From DATGFB01 sp032160545 (GTDB taxonomy: Bacteria > Actinomycetota > Actinomycetes > Mycobacteriales > Jatrophihabitantaceae), in contig JAVHVN010000050.1 of NCBI GenBank assembly GCA_032160545.1, positions 1 to 35,891 of the forward strand: a stretch of DNA of 35,891 nt. The letters are read 5' to 3'. The notes under the pieces are model-generated. The model saw nothing but the letters and a program-made list of their open reading frames with translations. It was not told the DNA's origin and did not search any database. Both the position numbers and the translations under genes were made by a program. Positions 15,476 through 23,543 of the stretch are shown piece by piece. Every line of letters begins with the position of its first letter. Positions within the stretch are counted from its first letter, which is position 1.

Positions 15476-16573
15476 TCAGCTCGCCCCCGGCTGCTCGGTC
15501 TGCTTGCTCGTGTCGGAGTTCGTACGACTCGTGTTGAACGGGTGGGTGGTCGTGGCGTACGCCGGCAGCCCTGCCTGCGCAAGCGCCTTGGACTGCCGGG
15601 CCGGGTCGTCCGGGCCGATGGTCCGCAGCGCGTCCAGGTACTTCTGGAAGGTGTCCTGGGCGACGACTCGCACCTCGAAGTTCATCTGCGAGTGGTAGGT
15701 GCCGCACAGCTCGGCACACCTGCCGACGAAGCTGCCCGTCGAGGTCGGGGTGATCTCGAACTGGTTGTCGCGCGCGGTGGACGTCGTGCCGTACGGGATG
15801 ACGTCCCGCTTGAAGAGGAACTCGGGCACCCAGAACGAGTGGATGACGTCCTCGGAGTGCTCGACGAAGCGGACCTTCTTGTCGACCGGGATGACGAGCA
15901 CCGGTATCTCGTTGTCTGAGCCGACCGTCGACAGGTAGAGCGGCGAGTTCGCAGTACTGGTCGGCTGACCCGGCGCCTTGCACGAGTACGACTGGTTGCT
16001 CGAGGCTTCGTCGCAACCGACCTGGCCCTGGCTGCCGGACTGCTTGTCCGCGGCGGTGCCCGCCTGGTTGGCGAGGTCGGTGCGACCCGGATACACCGTC
16101 TGCACCAGGCCCCCCGCGGCATCGCGTGCGCCGTGGTACTCGAACTGCCAGTTCCACTTGAACGCATCGACCTGCACGACGACGTCGGGGTTCGCGCTCA
16201 GCGTGTCGACGTAGTTCTCGACGACGACGGTGCGCCAGAACAATCCGGCGATGATCAGGAAGGGGAAGATCGAGTACGCGATCTCGAGCGGCAGGTTGTA
16301 CTTCGTCTGTCGCGGCAGGTCGTCGCTGCGTTTGCGGTACCGGACGCAGCACCAGAAGATCAGGCCCCACACTATGACGCCGACGATCAGAGCGGTGACC
16401 CCGGACCAGGTCCAGAGCACCCGCATCTTCTCGCCCTGCCGGGTGACGCCGGTGGGCCAGCCGAAGCGGAGATTGCGCTCGACGTCGTGAGCCGAACACC
16501 CCGTCAGAACCAGTGCGAGTGCACCGACCAGGAGGGCGAGCCGGCCGCTGCGGGTCCATCGACTACGACGCAC
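15476..16573 (-). CDS. ctaC: Cytochrome c oxidase subunit II (CuA subunit), lipoprotein
   Basis: This 365-aa subunit receives electrons from QcrC at its binuclear copper site. It starts with a lipoprotein signal (lipobox LTGC, Cys26), then two transmembrane helices (about 52-78 and 97-118) and an external cupredoxin domain. CuA ligands are His245, Cys286, Glu288, Cys290, His294 and Met297. Between the first strands (WQFEYHG) and LYLSTVGS there is a ~60-residue insertion (148-210) with two cysteines (187 and 198) that are not CuA ligands. Start GTG with AGAGGGG upstream. Overall identity is secure. Confidence 0.96.
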   Translation of the reverse strand: MRRSRWTRSGRLALLVGALALVLTGCSAHDVERNLRFGWPTGVTRQGEKMRVLWTWSGVTALIVGVIVWGLIFWCCVRYRKRSDDLPRQTKYNLPLEIAYSIFPFLIIAGLFWRTVVVENYVDTLSANPDVVVQVDAFKWNWQFEYHGARDAAGGLVQTVYPGRTDLANQAGTAADKQSGSQGQVGCDEASSNQSYSCKAPGQPTSTANSPLYLSTVGSDNEIPVLVIPVDKKVRFVEHSEDVIHSFWVPEFLFKRDVIPYGTTSTARDNQFEITPTSTGSFVGRCAELCGTYHSQMNFEVRVVAQDTFQKYLDALRTIGPDDPARQSKALAQAGLPAYATTTHPFNTSRTNSDTSKQTEQPGAS

Positions 16574-16611
16574 CTGTAACCCCTCTTCGGACTCGTCCTG
16601 GAACCTTCCGA

Positions 16612-16617
16612 AGCCTA
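16612..16617 (-). promoter_or_regulatory. Predicted -10 box of ctaC-ctaF
   Basis: TAGGCT on the minus strand lies 38 nt before the ctaC GTG, leaving a short leader that contains the AGAGGGG ribosome site. It is divergent from the desulfurase-like gene promoter at 16668. Confidence 0.4.
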
Positions 16618-16667
16618 CTGGACCTCATAGCCCTTCCCCTGGCGGGGTGCGGCCGAACAGCAGTGGT

Positions 16668-16673
16668 TACGGT
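16668..16673 (+). promoter_or_regulatory. Predicted -10 box of the desulfurase-like gene (leaderless)
   Basis: TACGGT ends 6 nt before the ATG at 16680 and there is no Shine-Dalgarno, so transcription and translation probably begin at the same base. This supports the ATG over the GTG at 16647. Confidence 0.5.
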
Positions 16674-16679
16674 TCCCGG

Positions 16680-17816
16680 ATGGGCGCGCATCTGGACGCC
16701 GCATCGGGGGTCGCACTGCACCCGATCGCGCGCGAGGCCATGCTCGCCGCGTACGACGACGGCTGGGCTGATCCGGACCGGCTCTACGGCTCCGCCCGCA
16801 GGGCGCGCGTCCTGCTGGACGCGGCCCGCTCTGCCGTCGCCGAGGTCATCGGGGCGCGGCCCGATGAGGTCAGCTTCGCGGCGAACGGGACGCAGGCACT
16901 GCACGCCGCCGTCCTCGGCACCGTGGCCGGCAACCGCGGCAGCGCAGCGCACCTGGTGCACAGCACGGTCGAGCACTCGGCGGTTCTGCACGCAGCGCAG
17001 GCGCACGCCGCCTCCGGCGGTGCCGTGTCCGCTGTCGGGGTCGACGCCCTCGCGCGGGTGGACGTCGAGGCGTTCGCCGCCGCGGTCGCGGCCGCGGCCG
17101 GGCCGGCGGTGGCCGCCCTGCAGGCCGCGAACCACGAGGTCGGCACCCGGCAGCCGTTGGATGCCGCGGCCGCGGCGATGCCCGGCGTGCCGCTGGTCGT
17201 CGACGCCACCCAGACGCTCGCCCATGACGCCGTGCCCGGACCCTGGTCCGTGCTGGCGGCGGACGCGCGGACCTGGGGCGGTCCCACAGTGGGCGTGCTC
17301 GCCGTGCGGACGGGCACCCGGTGGCGCTCGCCGTACCCCGCCGACGACCGCGAGGCGGGCCGCATCCCCGGGGTGCCGAACCTGCCGGCGATCGTCGGCG
17401 CCGCCGCAGCCCTGCGCGCGGTCGAGGTCGGGCGCGATGTCGAGGCGGTGCGCTGCGCGCAGCTCGTCGACCGCATCCGGGCCGAGGTGCAGCGGACGGT
17501 GCCCGACGTCGAGGTGCTCGGCGACCCCGTCGACCGGCTCCCCCACCTGGTGACGTTCTCCTGCCTCTACGTCGATGGCGAGGCTCTGCTCGGCGCACTC
17601 GACCGGCGCGGATTCGCTGTGTCGTCAGGGTCGTCGTGCACATCCTCGACGCTCGAGCCGTCGCACGTCCTCGTCGCGATGGGTGCCCTCACCTCGGGGA
17701 ACATCCGGGTCTCTCTGCATCACGGCGTGGGCTCCGCGGACGTCGACGAGTTCCTCACCGTGCTGCCCGGGGCGGTCGCGGAGGTACGTGCGCGGCTCGG
17801 TGCGGACGGGCTGTGA
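16680..17816 (+). CDS. Cysteine-desulfurase-like protein lacking the PLP lysine
   Basis: This 378-aa protein has the fold-type I aminotransferase class V / NifS-IscS layout. The His that stacks on PLP (His99 in VEHS), Asn151 (NHEVGT), Asp175 and Gln178 (VDATQ) and the C-terminal SSGSSCTSST loop with Cys320, the persulfide cysteine, are kept. At the cofactor lysine, where the family reads S-A-H-K-W-G-G-P, this protein reads D-A-R-T-W-G-G-P: Arg197 and Thr198 replace His-Lys. The codons (CGG ACC) each need more than one base change and the frame is intact. It overlaps the TusA gene by 4 nt, as in other Actinobacteria. It may act as a non-desulfurase sulfur carrier or scaffold, or be decaying. 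Confidence 0.85.
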   Translation: MGAHLDAASGVALHPIAREAMLAAYDDGWADPDRLYGSARRARVLLDAARSAVAEVIGARPDEVSFAANGTQALHAAVLGTVAGNRGSAAHLVHSTVEHSAVLHAAQAHAASGGAVSAVGVDALARVDVEAFAAAVAAAAGPAVAALQAANHEVGTRQPLDAAAAAMPGVPLVVDATQTLAHDAVPGPWSVLAADARTWGGPTVGVLAVRTGTRWRSPYPADDREAGRIPGVPNLPAIVGAAAALRAVEVGRDVEAVRCAQLVDRIRAEVQRTVPDVEVLGDPVDRLPHLVTFSCLYVDGEALLGALDRRGFAVSSGSSCTSSTLEPSHVLVAMGALTSGNIRVSLHHGVGSADVDEFLTVLPGAVAEVRARLGADGL

Positions 17817-18037
17817 TCACCCTCGACTGCCGGGGCCGTCGCTGCCCATTGCCGATCCTCGAGCTGGCGCGGCACATCGCCGACGTGGACGTCGGCGACA
17901 CCGTCGTCGTCGAAGCCGACGACCCGGCCGCCCGTCCGGACGTGCAGGCGTGGTGCCGGATGCGCGGTCACACGTACGTCGGAGAGGCGCCCGCGCCGGA
18001 CGGCACGCCCGGTTTCACCGTCCGCCGCGAGCATTGA
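17813..18037 (+). CDS. TusA-family sulfur carrier protein
   Basis: This 74-aa protein is a TusA/SirA-like sulfurtransferase that would receive a persulfide from a cysteine desulfurase and pass it on, for example for tRNA thiolation or cofactor synthesis. The defining CPxP motif is present (CPLPI, Cys11), followed by the VGDTVVVEADDPAARPDVQAWCRMRGH stretch typical of the family, split here at residues 27-53. The GTG start lies inside the upstream stop (GTGA overlap), so it is translationally coupled to the desulfurase-like gene. Because that partner lacks the PLP lysine, the source of sulfur is uncertain. Confidence 0.88.
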   Translation: MITLDCRGRRCPLPILELARHIADVDVGDTVVVEADDPAARPDVQAWCRMRGHTYVGEAPAPDGTPGFTVRREH

Positions 18038-18049
18038 GCACCCGCCCGG

Positions 18050-18055
18050 GATACT
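18050..18055 (+). promoter_or_regulatory. Predicted -10 box of asnB (leaderless)
   Basis: GATACT ends 6 nt before the asnB GTG; no ribosome site is present. It matches the A at position 2 and T at position 6 of the TANNNT consensus. Confidence 0.4.
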
Positions 18056-18061
18056 GAACGG

Positions 18062-19960
18062 GTGTGCGGACTGATCGGATTCCTGTCGGCTGACGGCAAT
18101 GCTGGCGCGCTGGCCGCCGGGATCCACGGATCCCTGCGCGACATGCGCCACCGCGGCCCGGACGAGGGCGGCGTGTGGACCGACGACGACGTGGCGATCG
18201 GCTTCCGCCGGCTGTCGATCATCGACATCGATCATTCGCACCAGCCGCTGCCGTGGCTGGGCGGCCGCTACCACCTCATCTTCAACGGCGAGATCTACAA
18301 CTATCTCGAGTTGCGGGAGCGGCTGGCCAGGGACTTCGGCGCGACGTTCGAGACCGACGGTGACAGCGAGGCGATCGTCGCCGGCTACCACTACCTCGGC
18401 GAGAAGGTCGTGCGCGAACTGCGCGGCATGTTCGCCTTCCTGATCTGGGACGCCCAGGAGAGGGTTCTCTTCGGCGCGCGCGACTGGTTCGGCATCAAGC
18501 CTCTGTTCACCTACACCGACGAGCGCGGCTCGTTCTTCGCGAGCGAGAAGAAGGCGCTGCTCGATGTCGCCGGGCCGGAGGTGCACACCGACCTGGACGA
18601 GACGGCGCTGCAACACTACCTCAGCCTGCAGTACGTCCCCGAACCCGCGTCGATGCATCGCGCGATCCGCCGCGTCGAATCCGGCACGTACTTCACCCTG
18701 CGGCCCGGCGAAGGCGTGCGCACCCGGCGTTACTTCCATCCGGACTTCGCGATCAAGCCGGTGCCCGAGCCGGAGAAGCTCTACCGGCAGATCGCCGAGG
18801 CTCTCGAGGACTCGGTCGAGAAACACATGCGCGCCGACGTTACGGTCGGGTCTTTCCTCTCCGGCGGTATCGACTCCACGGCGGTGGCTGCCCTCGCCAA
18901 ACGGCACAACCCCAACCTGCTGACCTTCACCGCCGGCTTCGAGCGCACCGGCTACAGCGAGGTCGACGTCGCGGCCGAGTCAGCAGCGGCGATCGGCGTC
19001 GAGCACATCGTCAAGGTCGTCAGCGCCGAGGAGATGATGCAGTCGCTGCCGCTCATCGTCTGGTACCTCGACGACCCGGTCGCCGACCCCGCGCTCGTCC
19101 CCCTCTATTTCATCGCGCGCGAGGCGCGCAAGCACGTCAAGGTCGTGCTGTCGGGCGAGGGTGCCGACGAGCTATTCGGCGGTTACACGATCTACCGCGA
19201 GCCGATCTCGCTGCGTGGCTTCGAGCGCCTGCCCCGCGGGGTGCGCCGCGGCCTGGGCGCCCTCTCGGCGCGCATCCCCGAGGGCACTCGCGGCAAGGAC
19301 CTGCTGCGCCGCGGTGCGATCGGCATCGAGGAGCGCTATTACGGCAACGCGCGGATCTTCCGGCCCGACGAGATGGACCTGTACAAGAAGTTCGACCCGT
19401 CGGTGTCCTACATGGACGTCACCGGGCCGCTCTACGACGCGACGGCGCACCTCGACGGCTCGACCCGCATGCAGTACGTCGACCTGTTCACCTGGCTGCG
19501 GGGCGACATCCTCGTCAAGGCGGACAAGATGACGATGGCCAACTCGCTCGAGTTGCGCGTGCCGTTCCTGGACACCGAGGTGTTCGCGGTCGGGTCCTCG
19601 ATCCCCACCGACCAGAAGATCACCAAGGAGACCACGAAGTACGCGCTGCGGCGCGCGCTCGCCGAGATCGTGCCACCGCACGTGCTCGAGCGGGCGAAGC
19701 TCGGGTTCCCGGTGCCGATCCGGCACTGGCTCAAAGACGTCATGTACGACTGGGCCCGCGGCATCATCACCGAGTCACAGACCGAGCACCTGATCGACCG
19801 CGCCGCGGCCTTGCGACTGCTCGACGAGCACCGCGACGGCCCGCACGACTACTCGCGCAAGATCTGGACACTGCTGGTCTTCATGACCTGGCACGGCATC
19901 TTCGTCGAGGAGCGGATCCACCCGGACGTGCCCGAACCCGTCTACCCCGTCCGCCTCTAG
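18062..19960 (+). CDS. asnB: Glutamine-hydrolysing asparagine synthetase
   Basis: This 632-aa enzyme makes asparagine from aspartate, ATP and glutamine. The N-terminal glutaminase domain starts with the nucleophile Cys2 right after the initiator Met, which fixes the GTG start; RRLSIID (49-55) and NGEIYN (75-80) are glutamine-site motifs. The synthetase domain has the ATP pyrophosphatase loop SGGIDST (267-273) and the later SGEGADELFGGY. Length matches the actinobacterial AsnB beside ctaC (Rv2201-like), a branch also linked to amidation of cell-wall precursors. It ends 42 bp from the convergent adoK. Confidence 0.95.
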   Translation: MCGLIGFLSADGNAGALAAGIHGSLRDMRHRGPDEGGVWTDDDVAIGFRRLSIIDIDHSHQPLPWLGGRYHLIFNGEIYNYLELRERLARDFGATFETDGDSEAIVAGYHYLGEKVVRELRGMFAFLIWDAQERVLFGARDWFGIKPLFTYTDERGSFFASEKKALLDVAGPEVHTDLDETALQHYLSLQYVPEPASMHRAIRRVESGTYFTLRPGEGVRTRRYFHPDFAIKPVPEPEKLYRQIAEALEDSVEKHMRADVTVGSFLSGGIDSTAVAALAKRHNPNLLTFTAGFERTGYSEVDVAAESAAAIGVEHIVKVVSAEEMMQSLPLIVWYLDDPVADPALVPLYFIAREARKHVKVVLSGEGADELFGGYTIYREPISLRGFERLPRGVRRGLGALSARIPEGTRGKDLLRRGAIGIEERYYGNARIFRPDEMDLYKKFDPSVSYMDVTGPLYDATAHLDGSTRMQYVDLFTWLRGDILVKADKMTMANSLELRVPFLDTEVFAVGSSIPTDQKITKETTKYALRRALAEIVPPHVLERAKLGFPVPIRHWLKDVMYDWARGIITESQTEHLIDRAAALRLLDEHRDGPHDYSRKIWTLLVFMTWHGIFVEERIHPDVPEPVYPVRL

Positions 19961-19969
19961 GACGCCCGA

Positions 19970-19998
19970 CGGTCGGCCCGGGTGGGGCCGGACGACCG
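19970..19998. terminator. Hairpin between convergent asnB and adoK
   Basis: CGGTCG and CGACCG arms enclose further GCCC/GGGC pairing in the 42-bp gap between the two stops. It could end transcription from both sides. The stem has a bulge and no U-tract is seen. Confidence 0.4.
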
Positions 19999-20002
19999 GC
20001 GC

Positions 20003-20977
20003 TCAGGCAGCAAGGTGCGGCAGCACCTCGGCGGCGCACTGGTCCCCGTACGACTCGGCGAGCCGCTCGCCGAACTCGATCGGCTTGACCGTGTATTCCT
20101 GGGTGCCGACGGTCTCGAGCACAAGCGTGGCGAGCAGGCTGCCCACCTGCGCCGATCGCTCCCACGACAGCCCCCAGCCGCGCGCCGTCAGCAGCCCGGC
20201 GCGGAAGGCGTCACCGACACCGGTGGGGTCGGCCTTGCCGCGCTCCTTCGCCACTGGGACGTGCACCGGCTCGAGCTCGCGCCCGGCGATCTGCACACCC
20301 TTCGAGCCCAGCGTCGTGATGCGGACGTCGACGAGCTCGAGCACCTGCGCCTCGGACAGGCCGGTCTTCGACTCAAGCAGCTGCTTCTCGTAGTCGTTGG
20401 TGAACAGCAGCTCGGCGCCCTCGATAAGGGCGCGCAACTCCGCTCCGTCCATGCGAGCGATCTGCTGCGACGGGTCGGCCACGAAGCGGTAGCCGCGCTC
20501 GCGGCATTCGGCGCTGTGCTGCACCATCGCGGCCGGGTCGTAGGCGCTGATCACGGCCAGGTCGGCACCGGTGGCGTCCCACGCGTGCTTGAGCTCGATC
20601 TGGCGCGCCTCACCCATTGCCCCTGCGTAGAACGACCCGATCTGACACATGTCCTGGTCGGTCGTGCAGACGAAACGGGCCGTGTGGTGCACCGGCGAGA
20701 CGTGGACGAACCGGCAGTCGACGTTGTGCCGCTCGAGCCAGCCGCGGTAGTCGTCGAAGTCGTCACCGACTGCGCCTATGAGCACCGGGAACCCACCCAG
20801 CTGAGCCATGCCGTAACAGATGTTCGGGGCGACGCCTCCGCGACGGACGACGAGCTCGTCGACCAGGAACGACAGCGAGACCTTGTGCAGGTGCTCGGCG
20901 AGCAGCTGTTCGCTGAACTTGCCGGGGAAATGCATCAGGTGGTCGGTGGCGATGGAGCCGGCGACGAGGACTGGCAT
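20003..20977 (-). CDS. adoK: Adenosine kinase (PfkB/ribokinase family)
   Basis: This 324-aa kinase phosphorylates adenosine to AMP in purine salvage. The N-terminal sequence (GSIATDHLM, then FPGKFSEQLL and HLHKVSLSFLVD) and length match the mycobacterial adenosine kinase Rv2202c residue for residue over long stretches, a PfkB protein unrelated in detail to eukaryotic adenosine kinase. The catalytic DPTGVGDAF motif (250-258, base Asp256) is intact. ATG at 20977 was chosen from that alignment; a GTG at 20998 is an alternative. It lies between asnB and erpA, as in M. tuberculosis. Confidence 0.92.
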   Translation of the reverse strand: MPVLVAGSIATDHLMHFPGKFSEQLLAEHLHKVSLSFLVDELVVRRGGVAPNICYGMAQLGGFPVLIGAVGDDFDDYRGWLERHNVDCRFVHVSPVHHTARFVCTTDQDMCQIGSFYAGAMGEARQIELKHAWDATGADLAVISAYDPAAMVQHSAECRERGYRFVADPSQQIARMDGAELRALIEGAELLFTNDYEKQLLESKTGLSEAQVLELVDVRITTLGSKGVQIAGRELEPVHVPVAKERGKADPTGVGDAFRAGLLTARGWGLSWERSAQVGSLLATLVLETVGTQEYTVKPIEFGERLAESYGDQCAAEVLPHLAA

Positions 20978-21064
20978 GGCGGGCACGCTACCTAACACGA
21001 GCGGTTGTGGCCTGCCGGGACGGCGTGAGGATGCCGGGCCCGGTCATGTCCGGGTTCACGAACA

Positions 21065-21103
21065 ACGGCCGGGCCGCGCGTCGCAGGACGCGGGCCCGGC
21101 CGT
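21065..21103 (-). terminator. Strong hairpin after erpA
   Basis: An 11-bp perfect GC stem (ACGGCCGGGCC / GGCCCGGCCGT), extended by about 4 more pairs with a bulge, sits 18 nt after the erpA stop in the minus direction, followed by TGTTCGT. It should separate erpA from adoK. Confidence 0.6.
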
Positions 21104-21120
21104 CGGGACGAAGGAGTTGC

Positions 21121-21507
21121 TCAGCCGCAGAACGAGTTGCCGCACGCGCAGCCGCCCGAAGCATTGGGATTGTCGATCGTGAAGCCCTGCTGCTCGATGG
21201 TGTCGGTGAAGTCGATGGTGGCGCCACCGAGATGCGGCGCGCTCATGCGGTCGACGACCAGCGGCACGCCGCTGACGTCGAGTTCGTTGTCGCCGTCGAG
21301 GCTGCGCTCGTCGAAGAACAGCTGGTACTGCAGACCGGAGCAGCCACCCGGCTGTACGGCGACACGCAGGCGGAGATCGTCGCGGCCCTCTTGATTGAGC
21401 AGGTCGCGCACCTTGGTGGCAGCGGTGGCCGTGAGCGAGAGGGTGCCGGTAGGCGCCACGGCCGGCGCCGCGGTGAGCTCGATCGAGGTGCTGTCGGTGG
21501 CGGTCAT
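21121..21507 (-). CDS. erpA: HesB/IscA-type iron-sulfur cluster insertion protein
   Basis: This 128-aa A-type carrier hands Fe-S clusters to target enzymes. The three conserved cysteines are Cys56 (QPGGCSGLQY), Cys120 and Cys122 (GGCACGNSF); Cys127 near the end is extra. About 20 N-terminal residues precede the domain. ATG at 21507 was chosen because GGGAG lies just upstream; the frame is open further. Its neighbours nadA and, in the same window, qcrA need Fe-S clusters, and the position next to adoK is the conserved actinobacterial one (Rv2204c-like). Confidence 0.93.
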   Translation of the reverse strand: MTATDSTSIELTAAPAVAPTGTLSLTATAATKVRDLLNQEGRDDLRLRVAVQPGGCSGLQYQLFFDERSLDGDNELDVSGVPLVVDRMSAPHLGGATIDFTDTIEQQGFTIDNPNASGGCACGNSFCG

Positions 21508-21649
21508 GCTGCTCCCTGAGGTGGTCGGACGGTCTGCGGGCCTTCGGCACGGCACACCCTGTAGCACCAGGGCGAACCGGACATCGGTCGCTGCTGTTCC
21601 ATGGTAACCGCCACAGCGGCGGGACGCAGGTACGGACGCACTCCGCGGC

Positions 21650-21655
21650 TAGGCT
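21650..21655 (+). promoter_or_regulatory. Predicted -10 box of nadA (leaderless)
   Basis: TAGGCT ends 6 nt before the nadA GTG, with no ribosome site in between. It lies in the 154-bp divergent gap between erpA and nadA. Confidence 0.5.
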
Positions 21656-21661
21656 TCCGGT

Positions 21662-22825
21662 GTGACGTTCACCGAGCCGGCGCCCACCGCGCTGGCGCTC
21701 CTGCTGCTGGGCCAGGGCTCCGATCCTGCCTCGGAGCGCGGCGTCGACTGCCCGGGCGAGCTGCCCCCGTCGTCCGACCCCGAGCTCGTGGCCCGGGCCC
21801 GAGCAGCCAAGGAGACCCTCGGCGAGCGGGTGTTCGTCCTGGGCCACCACTACCAGCGCGACGAGGTCATCCAGTTCGCCGACGTCACCGGCGACTCATT
21901 CAAGCTCGCCCGGGAGGCGGCGGCCCGTCCGGCCGCCGAGTACATCGTCTTCTGCGGCGTGCATTTCATGGCTGAGTCGGCCGACATCCTCACCTCACCG
22001 GCGCAGCAGGTCATCCTTCCCGACCTCGCGGCCGGCTGCTCGATGGCCGACATGGCCACCGGCCAGCAGGTGGTCGAGGCGTGGGACGTACTCGTCGACG
22101 CCGGCGTCGCCGATGTGACCGTGCCGGTCACGTACATGAACTCCTCCGCCGCGATCAAGGGATTCACCGGCGAGCACGGCGGCACGGTGTGCACGTCGTC
22201 GAACGCCGAGCGCGCGCTGCGCTGGTCGTTCGAGCGCGGCGAGAAGGTCCTGTTCCTGCCCGACCAGCACCTGGGCCGCAACACCGCCGTCCTGCAGCTC
22301 GGCATCCCGCTCGACGAGTGCGTGCTGTTCGACCCCCACAAGCCGGGCGGCGGCCTGACACCGCAGCAACTGCGCGATGCCCGGATCGTCCTGTGGCGAG
22401 GGCACTGCTCCGTGCACGGACGGTTCACGGCCGAGAACGTCGCTGACGTGCGCGCGCGCATTCCGGGCGTCAATGTCCTGGTACACCCGGAGTGCCGGCA
22501 CGAGGTCGTTCTCGCCAGCGACCTGGTCGGCTCGACGGAGTACATCATCAGGACGATCGAGGCCGCCGAGCCCGGCAGCGCATGGGCGATCGGCACCGAG
22601 TTGAATTTGGTCCGCCGCCTGGCCGACGCCCACCCCGACAAGCGAATCGTGTTCCTCGAGAAGACCGTCTGTTACTGCTCGACCATGAACCGCATCGACC
22701 TGCCGCACCTGGTGCGCTCACTCGAGTCCCTCGCCCGCGGCAACGTTGTCAACCGCATCACCGTCGAGCCGACCGTCGCGGCGAACGCCCGGCTCGCACT
22801 CGACCGGATGCTCGCCCTGCCCTAG
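21662..22825 (+). CDS. nadA: Quinolinate synthase
   Basis: This 387-aa [4Fe-4S] enzyme condenses iminoaspartate with dihydroxyacetone phosphate to quinolinate in NAD synthesis. The cluster cysteines are Cys126 (DLAAGCSMAD), Cys249 (WRGHCSVH) and Cys337 or Cys339 (VCYCSTMNRI). GHHYQRDEVIQFAD and HPEC are also family motifs. The N-terminal ~45-residue extension is typical of actinobacterial forms. nadB and nadC are not adjacent, so this is the stand-alone arrangement. The divergent neighbour erpA supplies Fe-S clusters in general. The GTG start is supported by the -10 box 6 nt upstream. Confidence 0.95.
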   Translation: MTFTEPAPTALALLLLGQGSDPASERGVDCPGELPPSSDPELVARARAAKETLGERVFVLGHHYQRDEVIQFADVTGDSFKLAREAAARPAAEYIVFCGVHFMAESADILTSPAQQVILPDLAAGCSMADMATGQQVVEAWDVLVDAGVADVTVPVTYMNSSAAIKGFTGEHGGTVCTSSNAERALRWSFERGEKVLFLPDQHLGRNTAVLQLGIPLDECVLFDPHKPGGGLTPQQLRDARIVLWRGHCSVHGRFTAENVADVRARIPGVNVLVHPECRHEVVLASDLVGSTEYIIRTIEAAEPGSAWAIGTELNLVRRLADAHPDKRIVFLEKTVCYCSTMNRIDLPHLVRSLESLARGNVVNRITVEPTVAANARLALDRMLALP

Positions 22826-22864
22826 GCGCGCTGAGGCGCGGGCGACGGCGCGGGCGTCCGGCAT

Positions 22865-22870
22865 TACCCT
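22865..22870 (+). promoter_or_regulatory. Predicted -10 box of the DUF3043 gene (leaderless)
   Basis: TACCCT ends 7 nt before the GTG at 22878, which lacks a ribosome site. It supports this start over codons further upstream in the open frame. Confidence 0.5.
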
Positions 22871-22877
22871 CGATGTC

Positions 22878-23498
22878 GTGAAGCTGCTTCCGCGACGCAA
22901 CCCCGAGCCGGTTGCCGGCGAGCCCGCCGACGACTCCGCGCCGGCCTCGGCAGGCAAGGGCCGGCCGACACCCAAGCGCCGCGAATCGACGGTACAGCGG
23001 GGGCCGGTGACACCGCCCAAGACCCGCAAGGAGGCCGTCGCGCGCCAGCGCGAGCAGACCAAGGCGGCCAAGGCTGCCCGGGCGGCGGGGCGTTCGGGCA
23101 CGGCTGGCGCCCCCGTGACCGCCCAGCAGCGCCGTCAGGCGCTGCGTTCGGGCGATCCGGCGTTGCTCCCCCGGCGTGACCAGGGCCGAACCCGCAAGCT
23201 CGCCCGCGACTACGTCGACTCGCACCGCATGCTGAGCAACTTCCTGCTGGTGCTCTTCCCGATCATGATCGTCAGCTATCTCATCCCCGGGCTGCAGTTC
23301 ATCGTTCTCGCCGCGCTCGTCATCCTGATCGTCGAGTGGAACCTCGCCGGCCGTCGCATCCGAAAGCTGGCGATCGAACGGTTCGGGGCGGCTGAAGGCG
23401 GCGCCTTCTCGATCGGCTTCTACGCGGGCAGCCGCGCCTACCTGCCCCGGCGCTGGCGCATGCCTGCCCCGCAGGTCTCGCACGGCGACGAGATCTGA
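22878..23498 (+). CDS. DUF3043 family membrane protein
   Basis: This 206-aa protein of unknown function is found across Actinobacteria. The first ~115 residues are polar, Pro/Ala/Lys/Arg-rich and probably disordered and cytoplasmic (GKGRPTPKRRES, then KTRKEAVARQREQTKAAK). Two membrane segments follow (about 118-137 and 139-157) and then a basic tail ending SRAYLPRRWRMP. Position between nadA/erpA and cobT matches the M. tuberculosis order (Rv2206-like). The frame is open upstream over nadA, but GTG at 22878 gives the usual family N-terminus (MKLL...). Confidence 0.85.
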   Translation: MKLLPRRNPEPVAGEPADDSAPASAGKGRPTPKRRESTVQRGPVTPPKTRKEAVARQREQTKAAKAARAAGRSGTAGAPVTAQQRRQALRSGDPALLPRRDQGRTRKLARDYVDSHRMLSNFLLVLFPIMIVSYLIPGLQFIVLAALVILIVEWNLAGRRIRKLAIERFGAAEGGAFSIGFYAGSRAYLPRRWRMPAPQVSHGDEI

Positions 23499-23513
23499 GG
23501 CTCGCGACCGGCT

Positions 23514-23543
23514 CCGCGACCTACCCGGCCGCGACCTACTCGG
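23514..23543. repeat. 15-bp tandem duplication at the 3' end of the small gene
   Basis: Two copies of CCGCGACCTACYCGG lie head to tail, followed by a partial third (CCGCGA). The copies cover the stop codon of the 66-aa gene, so a second in-frame TAG lies 5 codons after the first. Confidence 0.7.
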
